Source: Tupaia tana
Taxonomy: Eukaryota > Chordata > Mammalia > Scandentia > Tupaiidae
Reading direction: 5' to 3'
DNA: 64,000 nt
Assembly: GCA_026018925.1 (NCBI GenBank)
Contig: JAKSZU010000002.1
Coordinates: 91,229,475 to 91,293,474 of the forward strand
Position numbers and translations under genes: made by a program. The notes under the pieces were generated by a model that was not told the DNA's origin, made no database searches, and saw only the letters and a list, made by a program, of their open reading frames with translations. Each line of letters starts with the position of its first letter. The stretch's first letter is position 1. Positions 45,079 through 56,370 of this stretch are shown one piece after another.

Positions 45079-45404
45079 AAGGGAAGAAAAATCACCATGC
45101 AAAGGAAAAATGTGAGCTAAGTTTTTCCTTTTGGAATCTTGGCATGTGAGTTTAGCTATCTTCGTTCTGGCTCCACCAGACACTGTACGCTTCGAGCAGG
45201 CATGAACGGTCTGCCCGCACTGCACTGCCAGAACATTCAGACTTGACCTGTAACACGGCTGTTATTCCAGACCTCAGCGGAGGCAGCCCCGGGACGGGCC
45301 CTGCCAGCTACAGCATGCTGGCTGCGAGGTGCAACCAGAGAGGCGGCTGAAACCAGGAAGCAGAGCAGTTGACTGACTAGGGCAATGGTTACACGCCCAC
45401 CGAG
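44343..45404. other. Intergenic DNA, mostly unassigned
   Basis: A poly(A) tract of about 27 lies at 45049-45076 without a recognised SINE body. GC-richer sequence at 45,180-45,360. No gene recognised. Confidence 0.35.
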
Positions 45405-45482
45405 GCCCTAAGTTCAAGTCCCAGCTGGTCTATCTCACTGGGCATTGGAGTGAATCATCTGACCTCCCTAGGCCTGAAGTCA
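45405..45482 (+). mobile_element. MIR-like fragment
   Basis: AAGTTCAAGTCCCAGCTGGTC and GAATCATCTGACCTCCCTAGGCCTGAAG weakly match the MIR centre. Confidence 0.4.
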
Positions 45483-47723
45483 ACCCAGCTGGAAAGTGTT
45501 AGAGACAAAATCGGACACCCATTGAAAACCAAGAGCTGCTTCTATGATGAACCACACATATTCCCTCCTCCTGCTAATAGACTGAGAGACATTATCCTTC
45601 CTGATGAATGGTTTGTTCTCTCCACAAAATACTGTATCCCCAGCAAGAGAGCAGAGAATTTTTCCTAATCCCAAGTCCATCAATGCCCCTGACACTTCAC
45701 ATCTGAGAGTCTTGAGGCTCCATGGACTGATGTGTCTATGAAAAACAGCCCTTTTTAAATGTGGACAGAGCCTCTGGAGTAGGTACATTCTAGGCATGAG
45801 TTGGAGTAAGTACTGCATCCGCTTGTCCCCACCACCTGACCCAGCTGCTGCTATTCTGTTTACTGTGCTGTGATCCAGTACACACTACTCTGTGGATTTC
45901 CATTTTTCTGGAACCTTCTTTGGGAGGTGTTTGTCAAATTGTGAGTTCCAGCAGGTATCTTGTATGTGTTCTTTGTCTAAAAACAGGCTTCCTTTAACTT
46001 CTCTAAAGTTCCCTGCACATCTGTGCACCTGTGACAATCATTACACGTGTCACCTCTTGATCATCACCTCCAGTTAATAATGAATCTAAAACGTGCACGT
46101 GCATTTGTACAGGTTGTGCACAAAAAAAAGTTTTAATAAGAGCTGAAAACCTGTCAGGATGGGTACTGTGCTTTCTGGGGTTTTGTAGCTCCTTCTCAGA
46201 AGGACCATCACTGCTGTGATGTTGGTATCCGGTAGTAATTTTGTGGACCGATGATGTTTTCATCATGGTCGATCCTTCTGCCTCCCCTGCAAGACTAGCA
46301 TGGGTTGAAACTTGAATATGTCACATTACTAGTTTTCCGTGTGCAGAAGAGAGTTACGACACTGATCACACACTTCCCCACAGTCACCCTATGTGCTACT
46401 CATCCCAGTTATGCTCTCTGCTTTTCTCCTTCAGCGTGTTTGCCTGTGTGTTCTCTTTGATTGGAAGTTACTGGAATTCAAAGCCAGTGCAAATTCTCAA
46501 AGGAGAATTCACCCACCGGGTATGTGAGAGGAGTGAAAAACAAAAAGGACCGTATTAAGTCACACAGGAGATGCTGCAGTTTCTAGTGGAGTACTGCAGT
46601 TTGTTCTTGTTGGTTTTTGTTTTTGTCTTAACGAGAAGTTTATCTTTATTGAACCCCAAATGTCTCAAAAGTATTTGCCATAGAGCCCTTACGTGAGTCA
46701 GATCCATGACTATCCTATGGAATGTGTTCCGGAGACCACACTTTGAGAGGCATTGCTTTCATGTGAGTCATTACACCAGTTTTTCCCCCTTGGAAGGCTT
46801 CAGTTACTGCATCTACTGAGCAGGGCGGGCTTCGCCCTCCTGGGGAACACTTGTCCAGGTGTCCTGCTTGAGCACAGCGTATTCACAGATGGTTAACGTT
46901 TGGTTCAACAGGAGTTGGGGACAAATGACACTTTCGCTAACATAATTACCTTCTATTTTTCTAAAAGAAGATCATCTGTTAGGAATCATCGTTTATTATT
47001 CTCCTTAATTACATTCCCCTATCTTAGGAATATCTTAGGAATAGAGAAAATCTTAAAAGTGAATTTTTTTAACTTTTAATATTATTTGGGTACCTAAAGC
47101 CAGTTCACTACTCCAGGGTGATCAGCGTTCAAGTCCAGCTGAATAAAGGACGTCTCTCCCCCTACCTCCCTGACCTGTGGTCGGCTCAGCACGCTCAGAA
47201 GGGAAGCCCTGGTAAAAGGCAGAACTCAAGTGGCCCCAGTCAGAAGGCCTTAGAGGATGAGGAAGCCCAGCTAGGCACAGGGGCTGCGTTGTTCAGCACA
47301 CTAGGGGGCACTGCATCCATGACAATTTACTCAGGAAATCCCTAGGTCTTTCCAAACCTCATCTTTCTCCCATACCTGTTTGTTTTCCTTCATTGTTGAA
47401 GAGCAGTGTGGCCCAGGAGGAATTTGCAGTTGGTGCACTTAAAACACAACATCCACACTGTCGGTGATCAGTAGGTCATTACCCTCCCCAGGTCCTGTGA
47501 CCTGGTTTGTACTACTGTGTTTTTTAAAAGTCAGTCTTTATCAGATCATCTTTCCTGAGTGTATAATTATAACATGACTGACATTCTGATTTGATAATCA
47601 AGAGGTGACCCGGGTGATGACTGTCACTGAATACCTTCAGGCAATACCACAATTACAGCTGTGAGGTGAGTAGAAAGCGGGTGCAAGAAAGCAAACAGGA
47701 TGCAGGAAGACACCAAGAAAGCT
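45483..47723. other. Intergenic DNA, unassigned
   Basis: 2.2 kb with no lineage-specific SINE and no recognised gene. The antisense 112-aa frame at 45480-45818 is not recognised. Confidence 0.35.
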
Positions 47724-47940
47724 ACAGGGCTGGACGGTGGTGACATGGCGAAATGTGGTGCTCTGTAAGGTTGGTCCACAGGGGAAGGTTCAGAGACCTT
47801 CTGGAGTTTGCTGGGCCTATATTCACCCATGTCTGGGGCTAGCTGAGCCTGGGGGTGGGTTGTGGTATGAAGATCCTGTTGGACTTCTCTCTCTTTCTCT
47901 GTCTCTCTGTCTCCCTCATGGGAAATGAATAAAACTTTTA
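47724..47940 (+). mobile_element. Possible decayed tRNA-SINE
   Basis: ACAGGGCTGGACGGTGGTGACATGG is head-like, and TCTCTCTCTTTCTCTGTCTC followed by GAATAAAACTTTTA is tail-like. The middle does not match. Confidence 0.35.
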
Positions 47941-48218
47941 GTTTTTTTTTTTTTTTGGGGGGGGGGTGTTTTGTTTTGTTTGTTTGTTTTCTATAGAGCT
48001 GGTGGCCTCACCAGAGAAACAGAGAGAGAGGTAAAGTGAGAAATCACCCCCCAGCAGGGATGGCCTCACCACAATCCCATCTCCATTCTCCTCTCCAGGA
48101 TTTAGGGCACCCACATACACACACCCAGAGTGTTTTTCAAGGTGCCCATCTAGGATTCAAGCCGTGACGTCAGTCACGTGGGATCCGGCATTTTAACCAC
48201 CATGCCACCTTCCAGCTC
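47941..48218 (-). mobile_element. tRNA-SINE, antisense
   Basis: TSD AATAAAACTTTTAG/AATAAAACTTAG (ends at 47940; starts at 48221). Poly(T) then G10. Body ATCACCCCCCAGCAGGGATGG. Head ACCACCATGCCACCTTCCAGC. Confidence 0.82.
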
Positions 48219-48349
48219 CTCAATAAAACTTAGAGATATATAATATATATATTCTAGAAGGAAGGAAGGAAAAGAGGAAGGATGGAATGAAGGAAGTGAT
48301 ATTGCTCCATTATCGAGGCAATTCAGGCTAGAAAAAAATTAAAGTAACT

Positions 48350-48815
48350 CTCAATTTAAACAATGTTTAATAAAATCTTATTGGCACCGATAAGGGCTAA
48401 ATGTGAGAAGCTGAAGTCAATAAAGACCTTGGTAAGGAGAGGGTTTCAAGTGGGATTTGAACTACACATTGAGAGACAGTGGAATTTGCAGACAAAAGCC
48501 AGGCAGACCTACAGCAGAAAGGTCTCGCTGGCCTTGCAGTGCACCTGCAGGTCATGGACCTCGTTTATGTCTGCATCTGCATCACAGGAAGTAAAGGCTG
48601 CGGGGAGTTAAGCAATGAGCCATGGCGGCCCAGCAATGGCAGGGCGGGGTGCATATCCAGATCAACCGCCTGTGCTATTTCCACTGCTCGTAAAGGCAGG
48701 GTAAGACTGAGCCCAATTGCTAAGGCTTTTAGAAGACATTTTTATTTCATTCTAAGGGCAATGAGGAGCCCTTAGACCTTTTAAGAATGGAACACGAGGA
48801 AATATTTCTTTTTTT
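48350..48815. mobile_element. Ancient LINE-like (L2-type) fragment, interrupted
   Basis: GTTTCAAGTGGGATTTGAAC near the left, and TTTTATTTCATTCTAAGGGCAATGAGGAGCCCTTAGACC at the right, resemble phrases of an old mammalian repeat I associate with L2. The middle (48,520-48,690) is not matched. Confidence 0.4.
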
Positions 48816-48884
48816 AAATTAATTAGCAGGTCGTTGATTATCCTCCCACCCACCCTTTGCAAGTTCTCTACCCTGGAGGCTGAT

Positions 48885-49110
48885 TGCTGTGGTTTGTACC
48901 GCCTGGACTCCCTGCCGGCCACCCCCAGGTGGGTTTGGTCAATGGTTGGAGTGCAGAAGATGGGAACTGTGTGAGGGGAACTCCTTGTGGCCAACCTCCT
49001 CCCACCCCCGAGATAGGGAGTGCTTTCTCACTTTCCCTGTCTCTGAGTGTCTCTCTCCATCTCTCTCCGAGAGCACACACATCCTATGGCAACACACAAA
49101 AGAAAATGCT
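48885..49110 (+). mobile_element. Old tRNA-SINE (type C-like)
   Basis: The right half is clear: GTGCTTTCTCACTTTCCCTGTCTCTGAG then GAGAGCACACACATCCTATGGCAACA. The head is badly decayed. Confidence 0.55.
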
Positions 49111-50128
49111 AAGGGAAAGAAAAGAACTTTTCTTTCTAGGTCCTACAATTCCTTTTCCTTCACAGTAGTCGTCATTTTGCCTTCCAGGAAAGCACATACA
49201 GATATCAAGAACACAATTCATTATCAGTCAGGTGACCTGTTTTATTTTTCCAGCAAGGTTGGTAGATTAACAACCTGCCCATCGCAGACTACTTCCAACC
49301 AATTTAGGTGGAACATGGCAAAACTAAGTGACCTAAACACAAATCTCTGATTGGAGGCTCCTGTGCACCAGCCTTGAACCAACTGGACCAATCTCTCACT
49401 GAATAACATCCCCCCAAAATGGGAGTCAGACGTTGTTGCCATCTTTATGCTAAAAGTTACTAACCTGTACATGTGGAGACAACCACCCTCCTTTGAAGTA
49501 ATTAAACAGTAGAGGGTTTCAGCTTAGCCACAATGGCGTGGGCTGCTCAGACACCGTGCTTCCCAGGCTGGGACCACATGGAAGGCCAGGGTTCAATTCC
49601 CCAGCCAACCTGTCAACCTGAAAAAGCAAAAGGAGTTTATTTGTGCATAAACATGAGGACTCCCTCCAGCATGCAACTGGTTGCACATACTCAAGTTGCC
49701 CAAATATGTGCACCAAAGTCTTAAAATCAATCCTCAGGTAGGTTTTAAAGGCAAAACCCACCAGGGCTGGAGAGAGTTTTGTCATTGTGTTGGGATCCAT
49801 AACAAGGTGAAGTGATGCCGGCCTTCATTACGGACATTATCGCTGACATCAGCTGTTAATAGTTGGACAGATGTTCTCACAGAAGTAGCCCCTGTGTCAG
49901 GTTGCTGTGGTCTTTGTGCAAGATTATGGTTCTGACAACGTTTTTTAAGTGGTAGTTTTTGCTATCAGGCATACTAGCATGAGAAATACCCTCCACAGCC
50001 TTCCCCGCTTGATTTAGTCAGGGCTGACCCATGGCCTTCCCAGCCTGACTTAAGGCTGATACAAATGATTCCACTTTGATTCAGACAAAGAGCCAGAGGA
50101 CTCCAGAATTACTCTGACAAACCTTAGT
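49111..50128. other. Intergenic DNA, mostly unassigned
   Basis: A tRNA-head-like stretch at 49524-49640 (CTTAGCCACAATGGCGTG ... GGTTCAATTCCCC) may be a decayed SINE head. No gene recognised. Confidence 0.35.
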
Positions 50129-50311
50129 CAAAGTGTGGTGGTATATACCTGTAATTCCAGCCACACACGAGGCTGATGTGAGAGGGTTGTGAGTCTGAAG
50201 CTGGTCTACACAACATAGCAAGACTCTAAAAAAAAAAAGCTGGCATCATGGCACATGGCTGAGGTCTCAGCTGGGAAACTAATACAGGAGGACTGTGACA
50301 GTGAGAAAAAA
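50129..50311 (+). mobile_element. Two-armed 7SL-derived (Alu-like) SINE
   Basis: First arm: TGGTGGTATATACCTGTAATTCC, CACGAGGCTGATGTGAGAGG, CACAACATAGCAAGACTCT then A11. Second arm: GCTGGCATCATGGCACATGG, GAGGTCTCAGCTGGGAAACT, ACAGGAGGACTGTGACAGTGAG then A9. Both arms resemble 7SL-type monomers joined by an A-rich linker, as in Alu. Both are diverged. Confidence 0.55.
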
Positions 50312-50345
50312 AAAATGAAGAATTTTCATAATTACGAACATGTTG

Positions 50346-50619
50346 GAAACCAGCAGTTAGCGTAATGGCTATGTCGCTGGACTCCCACATAGTCCACTGT
50401 GGTTCGCATCCCGGACCTGTTGGCTTAAAACTCACACTGGGCACGTGTGCGTGCGTGCCCAAGATCCCGAGAGGAGAATGGAGGAGAAGGGATTGCGGCA
50501 TGACCATCCCCCCTGGGGGTCATGCCGCAATCTCACTTTCTGTCTCTATGTCTCTCTCTGTCTGTCTGGCGAGCGCACGCGCCCTATAGCAAAAACCTCT
50601 CAAAAAAAAAAAAAAAAAA
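50346..50619 (+). mobile_element. Type A SINE carrying a 15-bp template-switch inverted repeat
   Basis: TSD AACATGTT (50338-50345; 50620-50627). GATTGCGGCATGACC (50491-50505) is followed after 12 bases by its exact reverse complement (50518-50532), which replaces the usual GGTGATTTCTCG segment after the palindrome. Confidence 0.9.
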
Positions 50620-50814
50620 AACATGTTTAGTATTGACCAGCTAAACCCTGATAGCAACATCAATGTTGCTATCTTAATATTCTTAATGCAGTCTTAATAT
50701 TCGTCTCAAAAAAGAATTTTTTGTGCAATACTGGGCATTGAAACATATATGCTAACAAAAATAGAATTTTTAATTAATATTTTAAAATTTATAAATTAAG
50801 AATCCAAAGGGTAA

Positions 50815-51022
50815 GGGTCAGATGGTGGCACTGTGGTAGCACAGCTGAACCCAAGTGGTCCAGGACCTCCCTGAGCACACAGGGCTCCCACATCCTTGTG
50901 CCGAGGTCCAGGCCAACTGAGACCAGGGACAGATCCCAGTGTGTAAGCTCTGTTAAGGGTGCCTGGGTGCCGGTTTTTTTGTTTGTTTTTTTCTCTCTCT
51001 CTCAGAATAAATAAATAAACTT
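50815..51022 (+). mobile_element. Possible type D SINE
   Basis: GGGTCAGATGGTGGCACTGTGG head, GGTTTTTTTGTTTG, TCTCTCTCTCAGAATAAATAAATAAAC end. The body is unlike types A-C. Confidence 0.5.
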
Positions 51023-51160
51023 TACAAAAATGAAAGACTGCACAATGTAGTTTAGTTGAATGAATAGCTTACAAATCAGAGGTAAAATGCTATTTCAATT
51101 AAACATACTATGGTCTACATTTGTATAGCTCCATATCATGTTTCAAAATGTTCTCATATA

Positions 51161-51421
51161 GGGGAACCAGCAGTTAGCGTAATGGTTATGTCGCTGGACT
51201 CCCACGTAGTCGACCGCGGTTCGCATCCCGGACCCGGTGGCTTAAAACTCACGCCGGGCGTGTGTGCATGCGTGCCCAAGATCCCGAGAGGAGAATGGAG
51301 GAGAAGGGATTGCGGCGTGACCATCCCCCCTGGGGGGTGATTTCTTGCTTTCTATCTCTGTGTCTCTCTCTGTGTGGAGAGCGCACGTACCCTATAGCGA
51401 AAACCTCTCCAAAAAAAAAAA
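51161..51421 (+). mobile_element. Young type A SINE
   Basis: Perfect 16-bp TSD AAAATGTTCTCATATA (51145-51160; 51422-51437). Canonical palindrome. GGTTCGCATCC B-box variant. Confidence 0.93.
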
Positions 51422-51459
51422 AAAATGTTCTCATATACAGTTTATTATTCCTGTGTGGA

Positions 51460-51575
51460 GATGGTTATATGGACTTGGAAATTAAGTCCTAAAGAGCAAT
51501 TGACTGACATGAGGTCACATGGCTTGCCGCAGGATTCGAGGACCCTCTGACCCTTTGGCATTCTTCTGACTTGTG
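51460..51575 (-). mobile_element. MIR fragment, antisense
   Basis: TGACTGACATGAGGTCACATGGCTTGCCGCAGGATTCGAGGACC matches the antisense MIR (acttgcccaaggtcacacagct..gggattcgaa). Confidence 0.6.
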
Positions 51576-52340
51576 CTGTCTTAGCCGACGCATAGGAAGC
51601 CATGTTCACTTTCCTTCGTTCATTGTCTCTGTTTGTTACGTAGCAACTTCAGGGTTCCGGGTGAGCAGATGGGAAGAGAGCCTTTGAACTCTAGGCCTGA
51701 GAGTTTGATTCAACATAATAGAAACAGCTGCTCCTCAGTAAAGGGATTTTTTGAAGCTATAATTCCAGATACAAATGTGACATGGGAGGACTCTACTGAC
51801 TAAGACCTTCGATTTGCCTGATCTCTACTACGTTCTGTCACTTTCAGCACAATTTTAGGTTCAAGGAAGTAAAGAGGAAAATGGTACTAGGATTAGGGTA
51901 AGACATAAACTTGGTTGAGTGGTAATCTAAAAATGTCCCCTTTCACACACCTTGGAAATTGGCATCCAACTCTTAGAGGCAGAGTGTAGAAAGGAGAAGG
52001 GCAGGGAGCGGGGCAGAGGAGAAGAGGCCAGAAACCAGGCTTCCCAGCCTCTCCCTGCTTACCTTCCTCCTCAGAAACTCTCACCTTCATTACACGCTGG
52101 GGTTCCAGGCACTTAATCTCTGCGGTGATCAGGTAGATAGGAGGGGTCCCTGTTTAGTTGTAACTTGAATGGGGCTGCTGTGAGCAACTCCAGGCCTCTA
52201 GCTATTTTCCCAACTGGTCAGAGCACTGAAATCCAAGGATACTGCAAGGACAAAGGAAGTCACTGCCTTCTTCACTGAGCCTCTGATCCAACCAAGGCTT
52301 GTATCTTGGGGAATCTGAATTCCTGCCCCTCTTTTCTTTC
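51576..52340. other. Intergenic DNA, unassigned
   Basis: No gene or named repeat recognised. Confidence 0.3.
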
Positions 52341-52345
52341 TTTCT

Positions 52346-52634
52346 GTTTTTTTTTTTTTTTTTTTTTTTTTTTGTATTTTTTTGTTTTTTTAGTTTTTTA
52401 CTATGGGGCTCATGCATCACCAGATAAAAGGCAAGGGAAAGTGTGTGAAATCAGCTCCTCCACCCCAAGAAGAATGGCCACACTGCAATCATCTCTCCTT
52501 CACTCTCCTCTCAGGATTTTAGACATGCATGAGCATGTGTCCATGTGTTTATGACCCACCAGGTCTGGGACTGAAGCTACACAGTTGGCCACATGGGATC
52601 CAGTACCTTAACCACTACACCACCTGCTGGCCCA
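52346..52634 (-). mobile_element. tRNA-SINE, antisense (type C)
   Basis: Left poly(T) of about 29 plus T-rich repeats. Head ACCACTACACCACCTGCTGGCCC at the right end. Confidence 0.82.
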
Positions 52635-52671
52635 ATATACCCGCTTTTCTTATCTTCTTTCCTTTTTTTCT

Positions 52672-52820
52672 TTTAAAGAATGATTTATTTAATTGTACTT
52701 ATTTTCACTACTATTATTCAATTTAATAAGAGAAAGAAAGTAAGCTATCAGTTCTGGGTCTTGAACAGTGGTCAACCATGTGGGAGTCCAACACCTTAAC
52801 CACCACCCTGCCTGCCAGCC
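52672..52820 (-). mobile_element. Type B SINE, antisense
   Basis: AAAGAATGATTTATTTAATTG tail, AAGAAAGTAAGCTATCAG, and ACCACCACCCTGCCTGCCAGCC head. Confidence 0.75.
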
Positions 52821-52889
52821 TCTCTCTTTCTTTTTAAAATAGCATAATTTAAAAATACTATTAAAAATTTAAATGATTTACTTCATTTC

Positions 52890-53149
52890 TTTATTTGGGG
52901 GGGAGTGGTTTTTGCTATAGGGCACAAGCGCATACCAGAAAGACAGAGAGAGACAGAGAGACAGAAAGCGAGAAATCATCCCCCAGGGGAATGGCCACAC
53001 CGCAATCCCTTCTCCTCCATTCTCCTCTTGGGATCTTGGGCATGCACGCACAGGCACCCGGCATGAGTTTAAGCCACCAGGTCCGGGACTCGACCTGCAG
53101 TTGACTGCATGGGAGTCCAGCAACATAGCCATTACACCATCTGCTGGTC
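52890..53149 (-). mobile_element. Type A SINE, antisense
   Basis: Possible TSD ACTTCATT on both sides. Almost no poly(T); a G7 run stands near the tail. Palindrome CCCCCAGGGG. Head ACACCATCTGCTGGTCC. Confidence 0.85.
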
Positions 53150-53284
53150 CACTTCATTATTTCAAATATGCCTTTGTACTACAGTGATTTGGCAAGATTT
53201 ATTCATATCATACAAGTGAACACAAATCTGGTGAATCTTATTCAAGTGGGGAAGGACTTTAAAGATAGGCAAAGGGAGAAAATA

Positions 53285-53354
53285 CTGGGTCGTTGGGAAA
53301 GTCATGATGCATTTTTGTATAGAAAAATACATCATGGCTTTCCTGGTGACCTAT
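53285..53354 (+). mobile_element. Mariner-like miniature element (copy 5)
   Basis: CTGGGTCGTTGGGAAAGTCA ... CATCATGGCTTTCCTGGTGACC, about 70 bp, with TA on both sides (53283-53284; about 53355-53356). The centre TGCATTTTTGTATAGAAAAA matches copies 2 and 3. Confidence 0.78.
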
Positions 53355-53428
53355 TACCAGAAAGAAAAAGTTTATCTTTGCAGTGCCAAAAAATAATAAT
53401 AATAATTGCAATTTAAAAATATAAAACA

Positions 53429-53528
53429 GATCTGGCCCTGTAGCACAGTGGTTAAGCACTGTGCATTGAGAGCTGGATCCCACACAACGGACTGTGGTTC
53501 GAGTCCTGACCTGGCAACTTCAAAAACA
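53429..53528 (+). mobile_element. tRNA-SINE head (type C), body absent
   Basis: CTGGCCCTGTAGCACAGTGG with GGTTCGAGTCCTGACC: clear A- and B-box-like segments. The sequence ends at CAACTTCAAAAACAG and another SINE begins just after. Confidence 0.65.
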
Positions 53529-53535
53529 GTGCCAA

Positions 53536-53800
53536 GTTGGCTAGCTGGTGGCATGGTGGTTAAGGCAGCTGGATCTCATATGACCAACTGCAGAGTTTGA
53601 GCCCTGGACCCAGCAGCCTGGAAACTAGGAAGGGCATATGTATATGCATGCCCAAAATCCCTAAAGGAAAAAGGGAGGAGAATGGATTGCAGCGTGACCA
53701 TCCCTCGTGGGAGATGCTCTCTCACTTTCCCTCTTCCTCTCCCTCTGTCTGTGTCTCTCCCATGAGCAAATATACCCTCTAGCAAAATTTTAAAACAAAA
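53536..53800 (+). mobile_element. Type C SINE
   Basis: GCTAGCTGGTGGCATGGTGG head, GGACCCAGCAGCCTGGAAAC, GCGTGACCATCCCTCGTGGGAG body, CCCTCTAGCAAAATTTTAAAAC end. CACATGTGCATGTATGTCC at 53812 looks like a leftover of another copy. Confidence 0.78.
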
Positions 53801-53844
53801 CATGCCGAGCACATGTGCATGTATGTCCAAAATCCTGATGGTAT

Positions 53845-55605
53845 AGAGAAATGGGAAATATTTCAATAAATAAAAGATTAAAGTTACTAATCTAAAGTAA
53901 GTTATTATGTACATCACATAAGAGTAGAATGTGTACAAAAGACATATTAGTCTCAGTACTTATAGCTGTGCATAAAGCTGACAAACAGGAAACGCGCATC
54001 CTCGTTAATAATCGGAGAAACTGGGGAAGCACACGATACCATTGTTGATATTTAGGGCAGACACACTTAGAGTGCTGATGCCTGAGATGAGGAGATAGGC
54101 GGAAAATCAGTACATCTCTGAAAAGTGACATGGGCATTTATATCAAAACCCATTGTAAACATTGAGATTCTAACTGGTTTGAAAGTCCAGCTAAAAATAC
54201 TAGTTTCATGGTTATTGCTTCAAATCGAAAAATCTAGAATCATCTTAAGACATCAGTCATGTCAGATAAAATGACTCAAAGTCTTGGTGTAAAATAATAA
54301 CGCTATCTCTCAACCTCTAAGAAAAGTGAACATAGTTTTTACTCCAGTTAGAATAAGTAGGTTATGGTTGCATAAAGAAAAAAGAAAAGGAGAAAAACAA
54401 AAAACAAAAAAACTAAGCTAGTCTCATTATCTTGTAGTTAGCCTGACTATAAACCTCAAAACTCTTTCTGCTTGTGTCCCCCAACCAGACTCCAAAGGTG
54501 AATTCTTTCCCTAAGGACTTGTTTACCCCATTCCTGGGCAGGCTTTTCTAAACTCCTTAGAAACACATTTGCCCAAGGCTAATCCCACTGTCCACACTTA
54601 CAGCATGAACAACAATAGAACCGGATTTGAAATTGGAACTTTTCACCTAGGTGAGTTACATTTTCATTACAAAGGTCTTTCTGAAATCTCCCTGTGTCAG
54701 GTACTCCCAGAATAATTAAGCCATGCTCCAATATTTCTAGGTAATTTTATTAGCATTAAGCATTTGCTGAAATGGAATTGGCTACAAAGAGCACAGGCCG
54801 ACACATGAAGTAATTATTCTCGTTCAGGATCTCTGCTGAGATTTGCTCTTTGCAGAGCTCAGATATCTTCGGATGGCCAAATGAATACAATGGTTATGAT
54901 CTAGCCCATTGAGTTAGAAAATACATCTATCTTTCATAACTGTATAAATTTGTTATCCTGAGCATCGCGTTCATAAATAAGAGAAGCAACTCGTCATTTT
55001 TATGGTTGTAACCAAGGTTTGAACAATACTGTCATTGTCTGTTTCTAGAGCCAGGAAGACAAGTTCTACCTCCTTAACCAAGATGGTCTAAAGAGCTGAA
55101 CTAATGATTCTATTCTGTTTATTTGTTGATCTCCCTGCGTCCTGCACAGGGGACAGACACACGAAGCCAGCTACTTTTTTGTGTCAAGAAATATTAGCGA
55201 GTTCACATACTTCATGACTTCGGTTAAATTTCATTTTGACTACTTATAAATATGCTTTTGTTAATTGCTTGTAGTTGTTGGCTTGGGGTGCCAGAAATCC
55301 AGTTCTAACTAGTTCAGACAAAGAAGAGAGGAAATTTGTTGGTAGAGGAGGTGTCTTCTCTGTAAAATCAGGGGGAGAATTGAAGAATCAACACACAAAA
55401 AGGACAACTGTACAGCTAAGTTCAAGGGCAACTGGGTGCAAGAACAGAATGCCATCTGGTGTCTCTCTGTCTCTCCCTCTCTCTCCATCTGTCTGTCTCA
55501 TGTAGACCAACTGGAAATGTGCCTTCCTACATCTCTCCCCATCAAAACAAAAGCTCCCAAACCTCACTCTCACAGCTTGTCACCACAGAGGAGCTGGCTG
55601 GCTTC
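53845..55605. other. Intergenic DNA, unassigned
   Basis: 1.8 kb with no recognised SINE or gene. Confidence 0.35.
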
Positions 55606-55611
55606 ATTTTT

Positions 55612-55880
55612 TTAAAAAAATCTTTTTTATATTTTTTTTCTTTATTTGCCAGAGGGCATGCACAATTACCAGAGAGACAGGGAGAGATGGAAAGGGAAAA
55701 AGCACCCCTCAATGGAATATGGTCATGCTAAAGTTCACTTTTTTCTCATCTCTCCATCCTGTCAGGATTTGGGGCACACATACCCAGCATGTTTTTCAAG
55801 CCACTGGGGCTGGGATTCAAACCACATTTGTTTCTGGGGTCTGGCTCCCTCAACCACCAGGCCATGGGTTGCTGGAGCTG
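55612..55880 (-). mobile_element. tRNA-SINE, antisense (type C)
   Basis: GCCAGAGGGCATGCACAATTACC, GTTTTTCAAGCCACTGGGGCTGGGATTCAAACC and CAACCACCAGGCCATGGGTTGCTGG mark tail, middle and head. Confidence 0.72.
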
Positions 55881-56356
55881 GCTCCTTGCTAGTTACAGTT
55901 TAGAAAAGTCTTGGGGAAAGACACTGATTTGTTTAGCTAAAGTCAGGGCCCTCATTCCTGAACCAATCAGAAAGCCAAGAGAAAAGTTCCCATGGTATGC
56001 ATAACCTGATCCCAGAAATCGGTAAATACCTTGGACAGAGCCGACACCCAGAGGAGTATCCACTACAGTGTCTTTTTAGATTTGCTTTTGAAAGCTCTGC
56101 CCATATTTCTACCACCTGTCACAAGATTATTCTCACTACCACTTTCATGAGAATAAGTGGTGAAAATATTTTTTAATTGGGAAAATACAACAAATTTCAA
56201 AGAAGAAAAAAAATCATAATCTCATCATCCAAGTATAAGGACTATTTACACTTTAGTGCATATCTTTCCAGTCTTTTCAATGTACATCTTAATATAATTA
56301 ACCTTTGGATAATGTAGGGATTAGGGGGTGCCAGCCCCCTGGCTCTGTGTGCAATC
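55881..56356. other. Intergenic DNA, unassigned
   Basis: No gene or named repeat recognised. Confidence 0.3.
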
Positions 56357-56370
56357 AAAATCCGTGCATA

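Noticed and set aside
45480-45818. 112-aa antisense open frame as a processed pseudogene
   Set aside because: No recognised protein similarity, no poly(A) tail or TSD in the right place.
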